A stretch of DNA of 64,000 nucleotides from Lytechinus variegatus (lineage: Eukaryota > Echinodermata > Echinoidea > Temnopleuroida > Toxopneustidae). The position numbers and the translations under genes are program-made. This document shows, piece by piece, positions 37,301 through 47,470 of the stretch. Position 1 is the stretch's first letter; each line of letters opens with the position of its first letter. Below the pieces are notes generated by a model. The model had not been told where the DNA came from. It did not search any database and was given only the letters and a program-made list of their open reading frames with translations. Where the stretch lies: positions 54,968,583 to 55,032,582 of the forward strand of contig NC_054740.1 of assembly GCF_018143015.1 (NCBI RefSeq), written 5' to 3'.

Positions 37301-40300
37301 CATGACTTTGGAACATCCTGTTAAGTGTTTGAAATTACATCATAAATTTAAAAGTATATGGACCTAAATGGACCTTATCCAGGCTTAAGAAATATAAAAC
37401 GAATCACACTGTACACGCCTCCCCAAACTGCTCATGAATTTTGACAAATATGCCACTCATTGCGCATATAACGTGAACTTTGATTTTTTTTCTGATTAGC
37501 CAGATAGCCCTGCTTTTCCTTTAATAAATTTGTGTGGTTTCAGACTACAGCTCTTTGCACCGGGGGGGGGGGGGGGGCAGTCAAATGTATTGCTGTACAC
37601 ACACGTGGCCAAATTATTTCCAAACACCCCCTAAACAAGTTTTTGCGGGCATTATTTACACATTTTGGCCTCTAAACAAGTTTGGCTAGTTTAATAAAAA
37701 GCTTTGGAAAAAGGTACCCTAAATACATTTGACCCTGTGATTGACCATTGACCAGTCTTTCAAAACTGCCCCTCTTCTTTTGGAAAGCGGTGTTTTGATA
37801 CGCATCCAAAACTGAAAAACACACCCCTTTAAGCACTTTTTTTGTCATGCATGTGTACAGCAATATATATATTTTGCTGCAGAGTTATGTTAGTTTCCTC
37901 TTGACTCCTTACTATTATATCACTAATCTTTTATAACACATTACAACTGAGCAATTTACAGACTGGTCTACCCCATTTGTCTACTATTTTTACCTTCTCT
38001 TGGTGAAAAATTTGAATAAACATAATTTCATAGAACAATGAAATACATAAAAATAAGTGGGGATATGACATCATCGGCCAGCTAATTGCATAATCATGAG
38101 GACATGCACATAACTTTTTTTGACTGAAATAATGCATTTTTTAAATTGCCAAAGCGTTGTTATACCTTTTTCTACTTCAATGAAATTTTCAGTGTTTTGG
38201 TTGCCTGATTTCGCATACATTCGTAATTCCGAAGCTTCGTAATTCTGAAGGTTCGGTTATTCTGAAGGTTCGTATTTCCGAAGGTTCGTATTTCCAAAGG
38301 TTCGTAATTCCAAAGGTTCGTCAATCCGAAAACGAAATAAGGTTCGTAATTCCGAAGGTTCGTCAATCCGAAAACGAAATAAGGTTCGTAATTCCGAAGG
38401 TTGGTTAATCCGAAAACGAAATAAGGTTCGTAATTCCGAAGGTTCGAATCCGAAAACGAAATAAGGTTCGTAATTCCGAAGGTTCGTTAATCCGAAAACA
38501 AAATAAGGTTCGTAATTCCGAAGGTTCGTTAATCCGAAAACGAAATAAGGTTCGTTAATCCGAAAATTGAATAAGGTTCGTATTTCCGAAAATGAAAATT
38601 ATTCATCTTGGTAACAAACACGGATAATAATAATAGCTGGGAGAACAGTTTTCAGAACTGAAGTGGCTTCCCTGGGTAAATAATATAATTTTTATCATTT
38701 TAGGCCTACATGAAATTTCCAAAAGTTTGAGCACGTGATTCGCTGGCAACATCTCATAAGGATGCCCTTTTAACAGTAATTGACCAAATAGGCGAATTTT
38801 ACATTTTTCCCAAAACCGCTTGCTCGCTACGCTCGCAGAAATGAAACGTAATATATAACTTACCAATCAGAGATCACTTAATTTTTTTGCTCAACTTAAT
38901 TACTACAAAACACACAACCTCTTTACACAGATGATAATCTTATGGCGAAAATATCCGTTTGCACCAAAATGCCCTATTGGCCCCTTTTTTGGCTCCCCAA
39001 AAGGAAAATACGTTCCGCCTCCACAGGTTGAAACACGCATCGTCTTCATGGCTAACTGCAAAAAGTTCTTAAAATGTCCCCTTTAGATCAGGTCAGACCT
39101 TATATTTAAAATTCCTGTTCGCGCTTCTTGCTTGCAGTTATTATCTAGTTACATAGGCATCTCGTTTTGAAGATCACAAACATATTGTCCATCATATAAA
39201 AAAAATATAGCTCGCGCTCGCATTATTCAAAAAGGGTTTATCATGTTATTACATATTTATTTTATAAGTATAAAGCTAATTATTGACTGTTAGGACTACC
39301 CTTTCAAAAAACAAACAAAAATCAACTTTAAGCTGCCGATCGAGGAAAATATGGCCGAAAAAAATTGCTCCCCCCCCCCCCCGTTTGACAAAAGTTGGAT
39401 CCGCCGGGAGGGAGGCAGGGGGCACTTGCACCCCAAAAATGAAATAAAAAACAGGGAAATGCATATTTTTCCAAAAATGGGAAAGATCTTTTTTTTTAAA
39501 TAAATATGCTATTTTTCATGTTTTTGAAATAAAATACTCTTTTTAAAGTAAAGTTTTCAGGCTGGAATATTGCAAATTTTCAGCTTGCGCTTCGCACTCT
39601 CAGTTATTCGATTGGTGAAATATGTATCCTAAAGAGTTCACTAAATTCTTTCTTTAAGATTCCTTTTCTGGTCAGTATGTTTAAGCTCGCGTATTGCGCT
39701 CGTGTTAATTCTTTAGTTAGATGTACATATTCTTAGTGACAGCAGAAATCTGCTCGGATTTTTAAAAACTTATTTCCATTTTTATTGAAATACCCTTAAG
39801 TTTTAGCTTGGGATTCATGCTCGCAACACCTCGCAATAATGCCATTTAAAGAATAATTGACCCCCAAAACGAGTTTTACAACTTCACATATGATTTTTTT
39901 TTACCAAGCCGCTCGCTCATTATACTCTCTCCCGAAAAATAAAGGATAAATATACATTTTGCCATAATAAGAAGTCATTTCAAAAAAGATTTTTTTTTGA
40001 TAATCTTAAGGTGAAAATATCACCAAAGTGCCCATTTTGACGTATGAGTTTCATTTTTTGGCTTTTCCCCCCAAACGAAAATTCGTTTGGCCGCCCTTGC
40101 CTTCCCATCCTCATAACAATTAAACGGCAAGTGTCCACCCCCCTTGCCTCTGCCTCTGCTTTCCTGGTTTTCATTTTTCGGATTAACGAACCTTATTTTG
40201 TTTTCGGATTAACGAACCTTATTTCGTTTTCGGATTAACGAACCTTATTTCGTTTTCGGATTAACGAACCTTCGGAAAAACGAACCTTATTTCGTTTTCG

Positions 40301-42786
40301 GATTAACGAACCTTCGGAAAAACGAACCTTATTTCGTTTTCGGATTATCGAACCTTCGGAAAAACGAACCTTATTTCGTTTTCGGATTAACGAACCTTCG
40401 GAACAACGAACCCTATTATGTTTTCGGATTATCGAACCTTCGGAACAACGAACCTTATTTCGTTTTCGGATTATCGAACCTTCGGAATAACGAACCGTCG
40501 GAATAACGCCACAAATGTTCGGATTAACGAACCCTTTTTCGTTTTCGGATTAACGAACATCGAGGTATAGGAAATTCACGTGTTTCGGAATTACGAACTT
40601 TCGGAATAAAGAACCTTCGGAATTACGAAGTGTAACCGCCTGATTTTGTTCTAAATGATTTCTTATACATTTTCTCAGGCAGTGGTTTCTCATTCTCAGA
40701 ATTTTTCTTCTGATCATTTTTATCAGGTAGTACTGTTTGAGCCTGGGATATCTTTTGGGGTCTCAGTATGGGTATATGAAGCCCTAGAGACCCCTTTTTT
40801 ACATCTTGCCAGCCATTCCCAAGGATATCATTTTCACCATAGTTTCATTGATTTACCCGTTTTCCCCCCGTTCTTAAGCCCGTCATTCCAGGCGTCTGAT
40901 CCCAAGACTCCCATTGGGCGATTCTATACGTGTCGTACGGGACATTTTAACAACAATTTCTAGTCTCATAGCTGAATGCTTGGGCAATAAAATTCTCTTT
41001 TCTGTCAATGATAAAGTTCCAGTGGGTAGTCATGTGAAAAAAAAAACTGATTACAGGTGAATTAAAGACGAAAATGTTGTGTGTCGTATTTGAACGACGT
41101 CTCTGCATCCCGTACGACATGCAACATTTTCACCAATAATTCATCCATGGACGACATATATTTGTTGGTTGTCATTTTTTCACATGACTGCTTAGGAGAG
41201 TTTTATTATTACCGCAAAACAAAGTTAAGTTCCTCATTTGTGTGGACAACCGGTTGACAAATGGCTGATTTTTCTAGCATGGAATCGCCCCATTTCATGT
41301 TGAATTTCAGTTCCCAAGCACCCGGTGAAGCACCCCCATTTGCAGAGGGCAAACTGGAATTCATACAAACTTCAGTTCATATGAGTATAGTTTCAGATTT
41401 TGGGGTCGCACACCAGTACCCTTTTCAAGCGCAAGAGCCCCCTTTTAGCCTCCTAGTTTAGACTAGCCATGATCCTGTATCACATCCACATGTACTGGTA
41501 GACGTTCATCAGCAATAAGTGCTACTGATTGACTCTTTTTTTTTTCACTTAAACACATTAGAATGAATTGATATGTATCATACTTGGTTTGAATTCTGCA
41601 TATTTTTTTGGTTGTAAATTGTTTTCTTACAGCTTCAAATAAACCATCAAAATATGTAAAATGAATTTCAATCTTGCTATTTCTTGTCCAAACTCTTTTC
41701 ATAAATTTCTTTGCTTCACCCAAAGTCTTCTCAGTGAATGCAGTATTTTATTATTTGAAATTAAATATTTTACTTGTGTGTACTCTTTGCATCATATCAG
41801 TGGCCCGTCTTAAAAAGAGTTGCGAATGATCCGTTCAATCACAACTATGGACGGCCAGCAACGTCAACATCTAAAATGCATATTTGTTGAAAATATTTTC
41901 TAGATATGATGTACATTCATACATTCATTGTTCTCTTGAAGATTCAGTGTGATTCTCTTTGCGCAGATTGCGCAAATTTTCTGTCAAAATTATTGTAAGG
42001 GTGGATTATTGGATTTCCATATTTGATCGGATCAATCGTAACTCTTTGTAAGACGGGGTCCAAATATACACCTCAGTACAAATCGTTGTGTAAGCACTGG
42101 ATACAGAATTGGAAAAATACATTTAATCCGTAGTAAAATTTGTTTTTATGCTGTATTTCATTTTTATCCTATTATTTTTTTTCAAATGCACTTTATGTGT
42201 TATAAGCCAAACTCAGAATTTTTTTAAATACATGTAGTTTATTGAAGTAGAATCTCTGAGACTGAGGGAGTCTTGTAGCTCTCTGATACCCCTATTACAT
42301 ATATTTAATTGAGAACAAAAAATTATGTCACCCTGAGGTCTTCTTGCACCCTCCTCCCTTCCCCCACCCCATACCCCACCCTGCCTGGTGATGGGGCTTG
42401 TACAACTTTAGACAAAGCCCCATATTCTGAAGTCTGGTTTTAAGTAGACCATGGTAACTGTTCTAATATTATGTTTACTGTGATCTTCCCATATTCTTTA
42501 ATGATGAAGACAGCTACCTTATTTATCATTCCCAAAAAGCTAATAATGATTTGAGAGTAAAATATGATTGATGACTTCTATGTCATGTCACAATTGGCTG
42601 TCCATAGTTAAACCACAATTTCAGACTTTAGAATACAGACCAAATTGTTCAATAATACCATGTTGTTTTCTTTTTCTCTTCTTCTGTTCTAGCCTGTGGC
42701 ATCCCTTAGCAGTTCAAACTGCCTATGATTTCAACGGCATCCAAGAAATGATGAACACATTTACTGGACGTATCAAGACGGATTGA
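28133..42786 (+). CDS. SDR16C5: SDR16C-family dehydrogenase, epidermal retinol dehydrogenase 2-like (complete, 5 coding exons)
   Basis: An NAD(P)-dependent short-chain dehydrogenase of the SDR16C group, which oxidises retinol to retinal or acts on hydroxysteroids at ER or lipid-droplet membranes. Coding exons 28133-28395, 29126-29333, 30057-30301, 31126-31251 and 42693-42786 join in phase to 311 codons; human SDR16C5 is 309. Residues 5-30 form a hydrophobic N-terminal anchor. TGGGSGIG (49-56) is the dinucleotide loop, WDIN follows the second strand, NNAG is 126-129, and the catalytic set is Asn151, Ser179, Tyr192 and Lys196 ([11 protein letters not shown]). [11 protein letters not shown] and EPEYAVE are shared with SDR16C5, and the tail MNTFTGR fits this clade. 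RDH10 and HSD17B11/13 are close relatives, so the substrate is not settled by sequence. The last intron is 11.4 kb and packed with satellites and transposons. Confidence 0.93.
28436..28500. repeat. AATAAT microsatellite with retroelement-like tail
   Basis: AATGATAATAATAATATCTTGATAGG then GTGCTCAAGGTGCTC. Similar AAT-repeat plus 'ATAGCGC' or 'AGCGCT' tails are at 33465-33545 and 57783-57865; they look like 3' ends of one retroposon family. Confidence 0.35.
29126..29333 (+). CDS. SDR16C5: SDR16C5-like coding exon 2
   Basis: Acceptor ACATTTCAG, donor TCTGG|GTAGGC. It encodes [30 protein letters not shown] and [10 protein letters not shown], closely matching SDR16C5 and HSD17B11 (the VDCSN..., INNAGIV and VNVLAHFW segments). 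Confidence 0.95.
29550..29991. mobile_element. MITE family L, diverged copy
   Basis: Shares GAGTAAAG.CCAAATT.GTTTCAAATCGTAGCC and the end GTAAGGTGTGCGGTGGCCTT with the copy at 25449-25816. It lies in SDR intron 3, only about 65 bases upstream of the next exon. Confidence 0.65.
30057..30301 (+). CDS. SDR16C5: SDR16C5-like coding exon 3 (active site)
   Basis: Acceptor GACTTGTAG, donor GCAAA|GTGAGT. It encodes [24 protein letters not shown] (Ser179), [11 protein letters not shown] (Tyr192 and Lys196) and [13 protein letters not shown], the conserved post-catalytic loop. Confidence 0.96.
30302..31125. other. SDR intron between exons 3 and 4: no feature seen
   Basis: AT-rich sequence with one G-rich stretch (30640-30685); no repeat family or gene recognised. 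Confidence 0.5.
31126..31251 (+). CDS. SDR16C5: SDR16C5-like coding exon 4
   Basis: Acceptor GTCCTTTCAG, donor CAAAAA|GTAAGT. It encodes [18 protein letters not shown] and [16 protein letters not shown], aligning with human LEPKYAVEKIVEAI and MYLYMPKLLYFMMFLK. Phase 2 at its end fits only the distant exon 5. Confidence 0.93.
31280..31460 (+). mobile_element. TTAA MITE family D fragment
   Basis: Starts TTAAAGGGAAAGTTCACC and follows family D for about 170 bases before family A sequence begins. Confidence 0.65.
31469..31790 (+). mobile_element. Family A element, truncated
   Basis: GTCTCTCCTGCATAGCAGAG start, then TCAACATTGAATTCTTAACC and one and a half internal units. The nuclear-receptor-like motif is mutated here. 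The right end is missing. Confidence 0.7.
31795..32090. repeat. Repeat bounded by TGCCAAC / GTTGGCA
   Basis: AGATCTGCCAAC at the left is complementary to GTTGGCAGGT at the right; the interior contains a GC-rich part with GGGGCTCTGCCTTGGACCC and CCCCCTAGACCCCC typical of transposon debris. Confidence 0.4.
32110..32390. mobile_element. MITE family J, copy 1
   Basis: Arms CCAATCAATCGCAACTA and GTTACGATTGATCGGATCAA; centre contains CAGCAACGTCAACATC and GATGTATATTCATGCATTCA. Other copies at 41805-42062 (same orientation) and 57333-57592 (reverse). Confidence 0.75.
33465..33545. repeat. AATAAT repeat plus retroposon-like tail
   Basis: AATAATAATAATAATTATAA then CTATAGCGCATATTACATGA and TACGCGCTTTACAT, a tail common in invertebrate retroposons. 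Confidence 0.4.
33784..33870 (+). mobile_element. Left end of a family A element flanking the satellites
   Basis: GACTCGCCTGCATAGCAGAG CGAGACTATAGGC matches the left end of family A; family A-like sequence resumes after the satellites at about 37325 (AAATTACATCATAAATTTAA, GTATATGGACCTA). Confidence 0.65.
33875..36290. repeat. Tandem array, about 225-bp unit, around 11 units
   Basis: The anchor CCATGTCATTTTCATCA occurs at 33883, 34209, 34438, 34662, 34886, 35119, 35358, 35573, about 35804, 36006 and about 36227, mostly 215-239 bases apart. Units share GAGGAATATATTCTGA, ATATGGGGTCCATGTGC and GTTGGCTTGAAA. The central units are most alike. Located in the last SDR intron. Confidence 0.88.
36401..37320. 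repeat. Tandem array, 92-bp unit, ten units
   Basis: TAAATCACCTGCTCATCCA recurs at 36401, 36493, 36585, 36677, 36769, 36861, 36953, 37045, 37137 and 37229, exactly 92 bases apart. Each unit holds CAGCGCGCAGAGTG and GATCATGATGCGCAC. Units are over 90 per cent alike by eye, so the array is young. Confidence 0.96.
37960..38211. mobile_element. Family C MITE relic, split by the foldback element
   Basis: GGGGATATGACATCATCGGCC and ATGAAATTTTCAGTGTTTTG follow family C; the sequence appears to resume at 40638 after the foldback insertion. Confidence 0.5.
38212..40637. mobile_element. Foldback transposon with inverted tandem-array arms
   Basis: Flanked by the 9-bp direct repeat GCCTGATTT (38203-38211 and 40638-40646). 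The left arm (38220-38600) is a tandem array of 42-bp units containing GGTTCGTAATTCCGAA and GGTTCGTTAATCCGAAAACG; the right arm (40175-40635) is the same unit in reverse complement (TTTCGTTTTCGGATTAACGA). The extreme ends also match (TTCGTAATTCCGAAG). The interior (38800-39900) is family E sequence with CTCGCGCTCGCATTATTC. No transposase seen. The layout resembles sea urchin TU foldback elements, but identity with TU is not shown. Confidence 0.88.
41025..41190. mobile_element. Short palindromic MITE
   Basis: AGTCATGTGAAAAAA at the left and TTTTTTCACATGACTG at the right pair; AAAATGTTG.GTGTCGTA pairs with TACGACATGCAACATTTT in the middle. Confidence 0.6.
41805..42062. mobile_element. MITE family J, copy 2
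   Basis: Arms GCGAATGATCCGTTCAATCA and TGATCGGATCAATCGTAACT; internal GCCAGCAACGTCAACATCTA. Same orientation as copy 1. Confidence 0.75.
42693..42786 (+). CDS. SDR16C5: SDR16C5-like coding exon 5 (C-terminus)
   Basis: Acceptor TTCTGTTCTAG. It encodes [20 protein letters not shown] and the terminal [10 protein letters not shown] before TGA. It aligns without a gap to the end of human SDR16C5 (FLPLKTGLLIADYLGILHAM), and phase matches exon 4, so no exon is missing despite the 11.4-kb intron. Confidence 0.88.
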
Positions 42787-43385
42787 TTCCAATTCCTCTC
42801 ATTCTTTTACCTTCTGTATGAATCATAACTATCTGATCCAAATCACTAGAATGAAATTGATTGTAACGTTAATATTGAGGCATTAAAAACAACTTATAGA
42901 AAACTTTTTTTAAAAGTAACCTTGATTGATTTAACACCAAAATTTTTTTCTCATAGAGAAATCATGTGACCAAACAAAAATATATTAAAATGTTTTCACT
43001 TTTGGAATATAAAGCAGTTAATTACGTCTTGTTTTCCATTGACAAGACAAACTATCACATCCTCTGCAAGCTATATGTACACGCTGTCTGTCTTCTGCTT
43101 CCAGCTTGCATCGAAAGTGACAGTTTGACAATTGCTTTTATCAACAGTGGTTTTATTTTTTTACTGTATCATTCCATATCAGATGTAATATGAAATACCT
43201 CAGGAATGAGGTTATATTCGAGAAATGTAGATTGTAAATATATAATGATGACTTTAAATATAGAAATAAGTTTAATAAATCCATGGAATATATTTTTATT
43301 ATGTATATGTAGATCTACATAATTATGGTTTTCACCTCATGTGAATCTGTCAATCTGAATTGAATAAAGTGTGTTTAAAATTATT
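42787..43385 (+). other. SDR16C5: SDR gene 3' UTR with two AATAAA signals
   Basis: AT-rich, non-repetitive sequence follows the stop codon. AATAAA occurs at 43274-43279 and 43363-43368, the second followed by GTGTGTTT, a GU-rich element expected just past a cleavage site. The repeats restart at 43516, so the transcript probably ends between. Confidence 0.55.
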
Positions 43386-43515
43386 TTACAGGAGAAAATA
43401 ATGTCATTTATTCTGAGAGTATATTTTAATCTGCATTTCATAAAACTTCATTTTGTAGTTTTAATTAGTTATTTTCATTTGTACAGGGTGACTTTCTTAG
43501 TATCAAATGATTTTT

Positions 43516-44442
43516 GTCTCACCTGCATAGCAGAGTGAGACTATAGGCGCCGCTTTTCCGACGGCGACGGCGGCAGCGTCAACATCAAATCTTAACCCGA
43601 GGTTAAGTTTTTGAAATGATATCATAACTTATTCATGAAACTTGGCCATAAGGTTAATCAAGTATTACTGAAGATCCTATTAGAGTTTCATGTCACATGA
43701 CCAAGGTCAAAGGTCATTTAGGGTCAATGAACTTAGACCATGTTGGAGGAATCAGCATCGAAATCTTTACCCGAGGTTAAGTTTTTGAAATGTCATAACT
43801 TATAAAATATATATGGACCTAGTTCATGAAACTTGGACATAAGGTTAATCAATTATCACTGAACATCCTGCAGGAGTTTTATGTCACATGACCAAGGTCA
43901 AAGGTCATTTAGGGTCAATGAACTTTGGCCGAATTGGGGGTATCTGTTGAATTCCCATCATAACTTTGACAGTTTATGGATCTGATTCATGAAACATGGA
44001 CATAATAGTAATCAAGCATCACTGAACATTTTGTGCAAGTTTCAGCTCTCATGGTTAAGGTCAAAGGTCATTAGGGTCAATTAACTTTGACCAAATTGGG
44101 GGTATCTGTTGAATTACCATCATAACTTTGAAAGTTTATGGATCTGATTCATGAATCTTGGACATAAGAGTAATCAAGTATCACTGAACATCCTGTGCGA
44201 GTTTCAAGTCACATGATCAAGGTCAAAGGTCATGTTAGGTCAATGAACTTTGGCCATGTTGGGTTTTTTTGTTGAATAACCATCATATCTCTAAGTTTAT
44301 TGGTCTAGTTCATAAAAAGTGGACATAAAAGTAACCATGTATCACTGAACATCTTGTGCGAGTTAGAGTAGTTTTCAAAGTCAGCACTGATGCTATATTG
44401 AACCGCGTGATGCAGGTGAGACGGCCAGAGGCATTCCACTTG
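43516..44442 (+). mobile_element. Family A element, complete copy 2
   Basis: TIR GTCTCACCTGCAT (43516-43528) and ATGCAGGTGAGAC (44410-44422), ending CATTCCACTTG. It has one internal unit fewer than copy 1. It starts about 150 bases after the second poly(A) signal of the SDR gene. Confidence 0.88.
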
Positions 44443-46780
44443 TTTTTATAGAGACTCAACTCACCCATCAATGATACAGTACTAGAAACAAAGTTTGGAT
44501 TTTTTTAAAGTCACTTACATAGGTGGTTTGATTTATAAGTGCATGGTATTACAACCCCATGGTACATGACACAATGGGAATATTTGTCAAGCCTTATAAA
44601 TAATCATTGATTAATCACCCCATTATGAGTACCAATATGAAATGTCAGAAGAAAAATTGATTGGATGTGCTCCAATTGCAGATTATGAATGATTAGCCAA
44701 GATAGATATGCTATATTAGTTTTTCGATTTGCACTTGTCGAAAGATGATGTATTAGCGAGTAAGACTAATACACATGAATCTCTGAGAAATGATTATTTG
44801 TGTGTTTGTGTCAGTCACAATGGTCACATTTGAAATGTAGTAATAATTATAGTGATTTTAATCGTCATTCCATGTGTTCTTTCTACTACGTCCAAGAAAA
44901 GGTGTCGTAATGAACAGTACTTTATGACTGCTATTTAGTGGCTTGATAATGTAATAATTTCTTTGAACTTGCTTCAAATCGTACTTTTTTACAGGATGAT
45001 TCTTTTTAAGAAAAGTGCTGTATATTTACATGTATTGTCATGAAAGTTAAAACTTCTCAATTTCAAGTTTTGGTTTTGTTTAAAAGAAAGTGATAACTTT
45101 CATGCAATGCTTCATCATGTGACATATTGATTATTAGAAGAAATTTTTTAACCATGTTTGAAACTTATTTCCTTCTCTCTGTCTCTCTCTATAGGCCTAT
45201 GTCTCTCAATCTCTCTCAGAGAGGCCAATTATTCTTATTCACAGAATTTCACACTCTTTTTTAATGAATATACTGCAGCTGGGTTTAATATAATAACCTT
45301 TTCCTCCAAGTTATATTACAATGCAATTGCTGTTGCTTGAAATCACTGTTTTTCTATCCAAAAGACTTCTGTCCCCTTCAGTCACCCCTCAAAATACTGC
45401 AGTTCATTTTACTAGGTCGGCGTCCCTATTCTATCTAGTTTCCTATCCATTCCTTCTCTGTCGATTGCCATTCTTGTTAAGATCTCTGTGTAGTCCTTCC
45501 TCGCTTCCCTTCATCTTCCCTGAACATCTCCTCTCCATGTAAGTAATGTGTCTGATGTGGCAAGACTAGTCAGTGGGTGTAGTCTCGCTGCACCAGACAT
45601 ATTGCCTAAGTTTGTGCATCAGCATCAGACTGGTAGCCTCCGCCTAGATGTTCTAGCATGCCCCGCCCCATCCTTTCCCTTCTTCTTCATCCACCTTCAC
45701 ATTACGTCTTTCATCACAACCGTCTCTTCTTCCATCTATGTTAAAATTTCAAAGAAATGTATTGTGTAAGAATGTCTGACATAGCAGGGGGAAAAACTGC
45801 ATCTAGACCAGTGTACTAGAATAGCATGACCATGAACTCTGTGCATGCATTTGTCGCCTTTTCTACTTTGAATCACGGATGTTACAATGTAATCAACTAC
45901 TGGTAGTATTAAATAGTTGCTAAATGGATGCATTGTTGCTCTACCTAAATTGGATCTAATGAAAAGCACAATTCACAAGATTATATGAATAATCAAGACA
46001 TCAAAGTTGGTGCTTTTCTCATTGAATATCAAACTACCATACTACTTGAATTTGAATGACCCGATAATACACAAAATGGAATTACTATCTAATCTATATT
46101 GTACAAGAAATGTCTTTCAATGATCTGTAAATCAAAATGATTAATGCTCACAAGGATTGGAGAAAGGGTATATATTGTGAACGGGCATGTCAGGTTCCGA
46201 TGGCTGGGGTTAATGATATATCTTGTAAAACGTTTAGAGACATTGTTCCTATGTATTAACCACTATAATGCATAAAAGTGAATTATTATAATAGTTATTA
46301 TTGTTAGTAATTATTGAGAAAGGTACACCAGCCAATCTTACCGGGGATTTTACTGACGATTGGTGACCCCTGCTTAAAGAAAAATATCATGACCGGTCAT
46401 CATAGTTAAGGTGTTTAGAAGAGGGTGATATATCAAATAAAAAGATTGGCATCATTATTGTTTTACCTTGCCATAATGTGATAACCATACAAATTTATTT
46501 TTCACAAAATTCTACTTGGTTGAAGTTTCATTGTCGTTAATGCAAGTGCCATGTATCATGATAAATTGATTTGATACAGATCAGAAAGAAGTCGGATTGT
46601 TAGTGTTTGAAGTCTTAAAATTTACACAGGGGATGTGCAAACCCCTGGACCCACCCCCACCCTCCCGCCCTGCCCGGGGGGAGGGGGAAGGAAGGAGGAA
46701 AGAGAAAAAGAGGAAAAAGGGAACGGGAGATGAGAAGGGAGGGGGAGAGGGAAGGTTTATTTCCAATTCGTCTAAAAGTC
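44443..46780. other. Intergenic DNA without a gene
   Basis: AT-rich sequence with a CTCTCTGTCTCTCTCT microsatellite at about 45173-45225 and a purine-rich stretch with C/G runs at 46650-46760; no exon or repeat family recognised. Confidence 0.55.
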
Positions 46781-46784
46781 AACT

Positions 46785-47125
46785 CATTACTGTCATTTGG
46801 TCTACCATCAGATCATCCACTGTCCTCACAGTCTTAATTGCCACAGTCTTAATTTGCCAAATCACCATTTCATCTAATCACCGTTGGTCCAATAGCCATT
46901 TAGTCCATATACACCACTTGGTCCAATTTGACTAAGACTTGTGCAAAATGAATGACAATGAAATGGATATTAGACCAATGAGACGAAATAGTCATAGACG
47001 AAGTGATGATTGGACCAAACGGTTGTTAGACAAAATGTTGATGGAATGGCATTAGACTAAATGAAAATAGACTATTTGGCGAGAGTGGACCAGTTGGCAG
47101 TAGACGAATTGACGATTTACCAGAG
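46785..47125. mobile_element. Foldback element of short direct repeats (family N), copy 1
   Basis: The left half has repeats of the type TTGGTCCAATAGCCATTTAG; the right half has the inverted form (GATTGGACCAAACGGTTGTT, TTAGACAAAATG), each in loose units of about 15 bp. Copy 2 is at 58690-59005. Confidence 0.7.
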
Positions 47126-47470
47126 GGGAAGCCGAAGGGATGACGGGGAAAAATGAAGAAGAGGTGAGCCAAAGAAAATGAAAAGAGCAGCTAGGGTGAG
47201 GGGAAATAAAAAGGAACGAGAAAAGAGAGAGAGATAAAAGAAGAAGAAATTAAACTGTATGGCGAGGGGAAAGAAAAGAAAGCGAAGAAGAGCGACAGTG
47301 AAAAGAAAGGAAGGGGAGTGGGGGAAATGGAGAGAAAGGATGGAAAAAGGGAGTGCGCAAAATAGAATGGAGAGAGGAAAGCTAGGAACGGGGAAATGGA
47401 AGAAAGAGAAACAAAAGAAGGGGGTAAATCGAAAGAGAGTGATAAAGATAAGACAAAGATTTGCACGGTA
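47125..47470. repeat. Homopurine tract
   Basis: About 340 bases almost all A and G on the + strand (GGAAAGGAAGG-type motifs), next to the foldback element, similar in composition to 785-1020 and 48890-49010. Confidence 0.6.

Noticed and set aside
36401..37320. Possible CRISPR array because of exact 92-bp spacing
   Set aside because: The whole unit is repeated, with no unique spacers, in a eukaryotic intron; it is a satellite.
38172..40238. Repeated [11 protein letters not shown] peptides on both strands
   Set aside because: They come from the 42-bp units of the inverted foldback arms (14 codons per unit); no coding signal.
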